From: Treponema sp. UBA4326
Lineage (GTDB): Bacteria; Spirochaetota; Spirochaetia; Treponematales; Treponemataceae
Assembly: GCA_002393835.1 (NCBI GenBank)
Contig: DGTW01000093.1
Coordinates: forward strand, 1-7,040
Reading direction: 5' to 3'
DNA length: 7,040 nt
A program made the translations under genes and the position numbers. Below are positions 5,039 through 7,040 of the stretch, piece after piece; within the stretch, counting starts at the first letter, position 1, and each line of letters starts with the position of its first letter. The notes beneath the pieces were generated by a model. That model worked only from the letters and a program-made list of their open reading frames with translations. It made no database searches and was not told the DNA's origin.

Positions 5039-6547
5039 ATGAAAAAAATAACAAAAAGACTTTTGGCTGGAGGAGCGGCCTGCGCCTTTGCATTCGCAGC
5101 ACTCTCTCTTTCCTGCACTCGTGTTCAGGTTCAGGGCAGTGCGGCAACGGCTTTCGCCGACACTTCAAAACCTGCTGTCACTATTCCTGCTGATTCCCTC
5201 AAAGTAATCGAGGCTCTTCAGTCTTCATTCCGCTCAATTTCATCCGGCGTTCTTCCTTCTGTCGTCGAAATCGATGTAACAGAAAAAAAAGAAGTTCAGA
5301 CCATGAATCCCTTTGATGGCTGGCCCTTTGACTTCTTTTTTGGCAACCCGAACGGCGAGCGTGATTCTGACTCCAAGAACCGAAAGCGTGAGTACGAGCA
5401 GAAAGGTCTTGGTTCCGGCGTAATCGTAAAACGCACCGGGGACACCGTTTATGTCCTTACCAACAATCATGTCGCAGGCAAGGCTACAAACATCACCGTT
5501 AAGCTCAATGACGGCCAGGAATTCGAAGGCAAGCTGGTAGGGGCTGACGAGAGACAGGACATTGCCCTGGTTTCATTCGACGCGAAGGATGCTGAAGGGA
5601 TTATTGTCGCAACTTTAGGGGACAGTGACAAAGTGCAGACTGGCGATATTTGTCTTGCCATGGGCGCTCCTTTGGGCTATCGTCAGTCGGTCACTCAGGG
5701 TATTGTCAGCGCGACAGGCCGAAGCGGAGACCAAATCGGCAACATGAACGACTTCATTCAGACTGATGCCGCAATCAACCAGGGAAACTCTGGCGGTCCT
5801 CTCGTAAACATCTACGGTGAGGTTATCGGAATCAATACATGGATTGCATCAGGCTCTGGCGGAAGCGTAGGTCTTGGTTTTGCCCTTCCAATCAATTCCG
5901 TCAAAAAGGCCATCGATGACTTCATCTCAAAAGGCAAAATCACTTATGGATGGCTTGGAATTTCCCTTGTGGATGTCACAGACGACTATAAAAAGGAACT
6001 TGGCGTAAAGGGACAGAAGGGTGCCTTCGCTTCTCAGGTCTTCCTTAATTCGCCTGCAGCAAAGGGCGGAATGCAGGCCGGAGACTTCATCATCCAGATT
6101 AACGGAAAGGATGTTAACAGTCAGAGCGAGCTTATCCGGGAAGTGGCTTATCTTCCGGCTGACAAAAACGCTGAATTTACCGTTCTCCGTGGCGGCAGCA
6201 AGCTCTCACTTACAGTAAAAATCGAAGAAAGAAGCGAGTCAGTTTCAAATGACAATGCAAAACTCTGGCCAGGTTTCATCGCCTCACCGCTCAACAAAAA
6301 ACTTCGTGAAAGCCTCAAGGTTGATGACAAGGTAAAGGGTGTTGCTGTTACTAATGTCCTTGAAAAGTCACCTGCAGCAGCATTGCGAATCCAGAACGGA
6401 GACATCATCACGGCTGTAAATGACAAAAAGGTCACGAACCTCAAGGAGTTCTATGAGGTCCTCGATTTGAGCCGCAATAAGGAAATTTGGTTTGATGTCT
6501 ACAACGACGGACACACTATTTCCACAGGAAAATATAAATTAAACTAA
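5039..6547 (+). CDS. htrA: HtrA/DegP-family periplasmic serine protease with two PDZ domains
   Basis: This encodes 502 residues, a usual length for the Do/DegP family, which degrades or refolds misfolded envelope proteins. The N-terminus has lysines followed by a hydrophobic stretch (about 8-25). Export could use signal peptidase I near AFA (38-40), or lipid attachment at Cys26 (LSLSC). The trypsin-like domain (about 60-295) contains the catalytic triad His144 (TNNHV), Asp174 (RQDIAL) and Ser251 (GNSGGP). A Phe-rich LA-type loop lies around 91-103. PDZ1 covers about 303-395 and PDZ2 about 411-497, each with an SPAA element and a GD-I-I/NG or ND turn. ATG 5039 is preceded by GGAGG at 5027-5031, seven bases away. 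The gene has its own AT-rich upstream region of about 120 bases without a convincing consensus promoter, ends in tandem TAA stops, and is closed by an intrinsic terminator. The symbol could equally be degP or degQ. Confidence 0.95.
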   Translation: MKKITKRLLAGGAACAFAFAALSLSCTRVQVQGSAATAFADTSKPAVTIPADSLKVIEALQSSFRSISSGVLPSVVEIDVTEKKEVQTMNPFDGWPFDFFFGNPNGERDSDSKNRKREYEQKGLGSGVIVKRTGDTVYVLTNNHVAGKATNITVKLNDGQEFEGKLVGADERQDIALVSFDAKDAEGIIVATLGDSDKVQTGDICLAMGAPLGYRQSVTQGIVSATGRSGDQIGNMNDFIQTDAAINQGNSGGPLVNIYGEVIGINTWIASGSGGSVGLGFALPINSVKKAIDDFISKGKITYGWLGISLVDVTDDYKKELGVKGQKGAFASQVFLNSPAAKGGMQAGDFIIQINGKDVNSQSELIREVAYLPADKNAEFTVLRGGSKLSLTVKIEERSESVSNDNAKLWPGFIASPLNKKLRESLKVDDKVKGVAVTNVLEKSPAAALRIQNGDIITAVNDKKVTNLKEFYEVLDLSRNKEIWFDVYNDGHTISTGKYKLN

Positions 6548-6591
6548 TAAAAGACTGTCTGAGTTTCCTCCTTCTTCAGATATAACTTTTT

Positions 6592-6620
6592 ACCGGATGG
6601 CAGAGGCTGTCCGGTTTTTT
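6592..6620 (+). terminator. Intrinsic terminator after htrA
   Basis: ACCGGATGGC (6592-6601) pairs with GCTGTCCGGT (6606-6615), including two G-T wobbles, around an AGAG tetraloop. A run of six T (6615-6620) follows immediately. It starts 44 bases after the htrA stop and lies before the rplU promoter, so it separates the two transcription units. Confidence 0.88.
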
Positions 6621-6633
6621 CTATCTTCTTGTA

Positions 6634-6663
6634 TTGACCATATTTCGGGAAATTTGATATAAT
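6634..6663 (+). promoter_or_regulatory. Extended -10 sigma-70-type promoter of rplU
   Basis: TTGACC (6634-6639) matches the -35 consensus at five of six positions. TATAAT (6658-6663) is a perfect -10 and is preceded by TGA, giving the extended -10 TGN motif. The spacer is 18 bases. The predicted start of transcription is near 6670, leaving a leader of about 63 bases before the rplU ATG. This is the best promoter in the window and fits a highly expressed ribosomal protein gene. Confidence 0.82.
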
Positions 6664-6686
6664 CTCGTACTTATATTTTATTTTTT

Positions 6687-6720
6687 AGTCGTTAAAGTTC
6701 CGTTACACTTTGCGGCGATT
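6687..6720 (+). promoter_or_regulatory. Possible structured mRNA leader of rplU
   Basis: AGTCG (6687-6691) pairs with CGATT (6716-6720, one wobble) and AAAGT (6694-6698) with ACTTT (6707-6711), separated by an asymmetric internal loop (TT on one side, GCGG on the other). The hairpin ends directly before the AGAGG ribosome binding site (6722-6726). Ribosomal protein leaders often bind their own product, and an L21 leader RNA is known in Bacillus-group bacteria. Whether this leader does the same is inference from position and shape. Confidence 0.35.
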
Positions 6721-6732
6721 AAGAGGTTTTAC

Positions 6733-7040
6733 ATGTACGCACTTTTTGAATACAAAGGCAAACAGTACAAGGCTGAGAAAGATGCCCTCATTCAGGTCGA
6801 CAAAATCGATGCTGAAGATGGCGCTTCAATCGATATCGACTCAGTTCTTTTGGTTAGCGACGGCGACAAAATTTCTGTAGGAACACCGTTCGTTAAAGGC
6901 GCAAAAGTCAGCGCAGTTGTTGAGAACAGCTTCCGCGACAAAAAAGTTCTTGTCTACAAATACAAGAGCAAGAAAGACTATCACCGCTTGATTGGTCACA
7001 GACAGGAATACACAAACATTCGTGTTAAGGACATCACTCT
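6733..7040 (+). CDS. rplU: 50S ribosomal protein L21 (3' end cut by window)
   Basis: The window holds 102 complete codons plus two bases. L21 is usually about 103 residues, so only the last few residues should be missing. The start MYALFEYKGKQYKAEKD matches the typical L21 opening (an aromatic-rich strand followed by GKQYKV/A). The body has the usual D-V-L-L-V/GTP pattern (about 36-54), and the C-terminal region has the L21 signature around YKSKKDYHRLIGHRQEYT (about 77-94), which binds 23S rRNA together with L20. ATG 6733 has AGAGG at 6722-6726, six bases upstream. In most bacteria rplU is followed by rpmA (L27), often with a small protease gene and obg; the window ends too early to see them. 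The gene has its own strong promoter and lies after the htrA terminator. Confidence 0.95.
   Translation, partial: MYALFEYKGKQYKAEKDALIQVDKIDAEDGASIDIDSVLLVSDGDKISVGTPFVKGAKVSAVVENSFRDKKVLVYKYKSKKDYHRLIGHRQEYTNIRVKDIT

Overview
The window looks like chromosomal DNA from a spirochaete, most likely a host-associated Treponema. The evidence is the flagellar order fliG-fliH-fliI-fliJ, the Treponema-like FliG C-terminus, and the general character of the FliH and FliJ proteins. The genus is inferred from protein resemblance and gene order; no database search was possible. All real genes are on the + strand, and coding density is high.

Layout. (1) Positions 1-3150 hold the end of a flagellar operon: the 3' end of fliG, then fliH, fliI and fliJ. 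FliG is the C-ring/motor protein. FliH, FliI and FliJ form the soluble ATPase complex that feeds substrates to the flagellar type III export gate. The operon is tight except between fliH and fliI, where a 133-base gap holds three consecutive perfect hairpins. (2) Positions 3208-3969 encode a J-domain protein with a helical, TPR-like tail. It starts at TTG and has a possible promoter almost directly on the start codon. (3) Positions 3965-4052 carry two oppositely oriented arrays of degenerate heptamers that run from the stop codon of the J-protein gene to the ribosome binding site of map. (4) Positions 4065-4829 encode type I methionine aminopeptidase. It is followed by a GC-rich compound palindrome (4829-4918) and an AT-rich upstream region. 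(5) Positions 5039-6547 encode an HtrA/DegP-type protease with two PDZ domains, closed by a clear intrinsic terminator. (6) From 6634 onward a strong extended -10 promoter and a structured leader precede rplU (ribosomal protein L21), which is cut by the window end.

How the genes fit together. The first block is flagellar export. The J-domain protein could be a co-chaperone linked to it by position only. Map (N-terminal Met removal), HtrA (envelope protein quality control) and L21 (ribosome) are housekeeping functions, each apparently with its own transcription signals.

No wholly new multi-gene system is visible. The most unusual material is non-coding: the triple hairpin between fliH and fliI, the inverted heptamer arrays before map, and the GC-rich palindromic element after map. 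In addition, the flagellar genes and map show a strong codon-context habit (third-position A when the next codon begins with A) that is much weaker in htrA.
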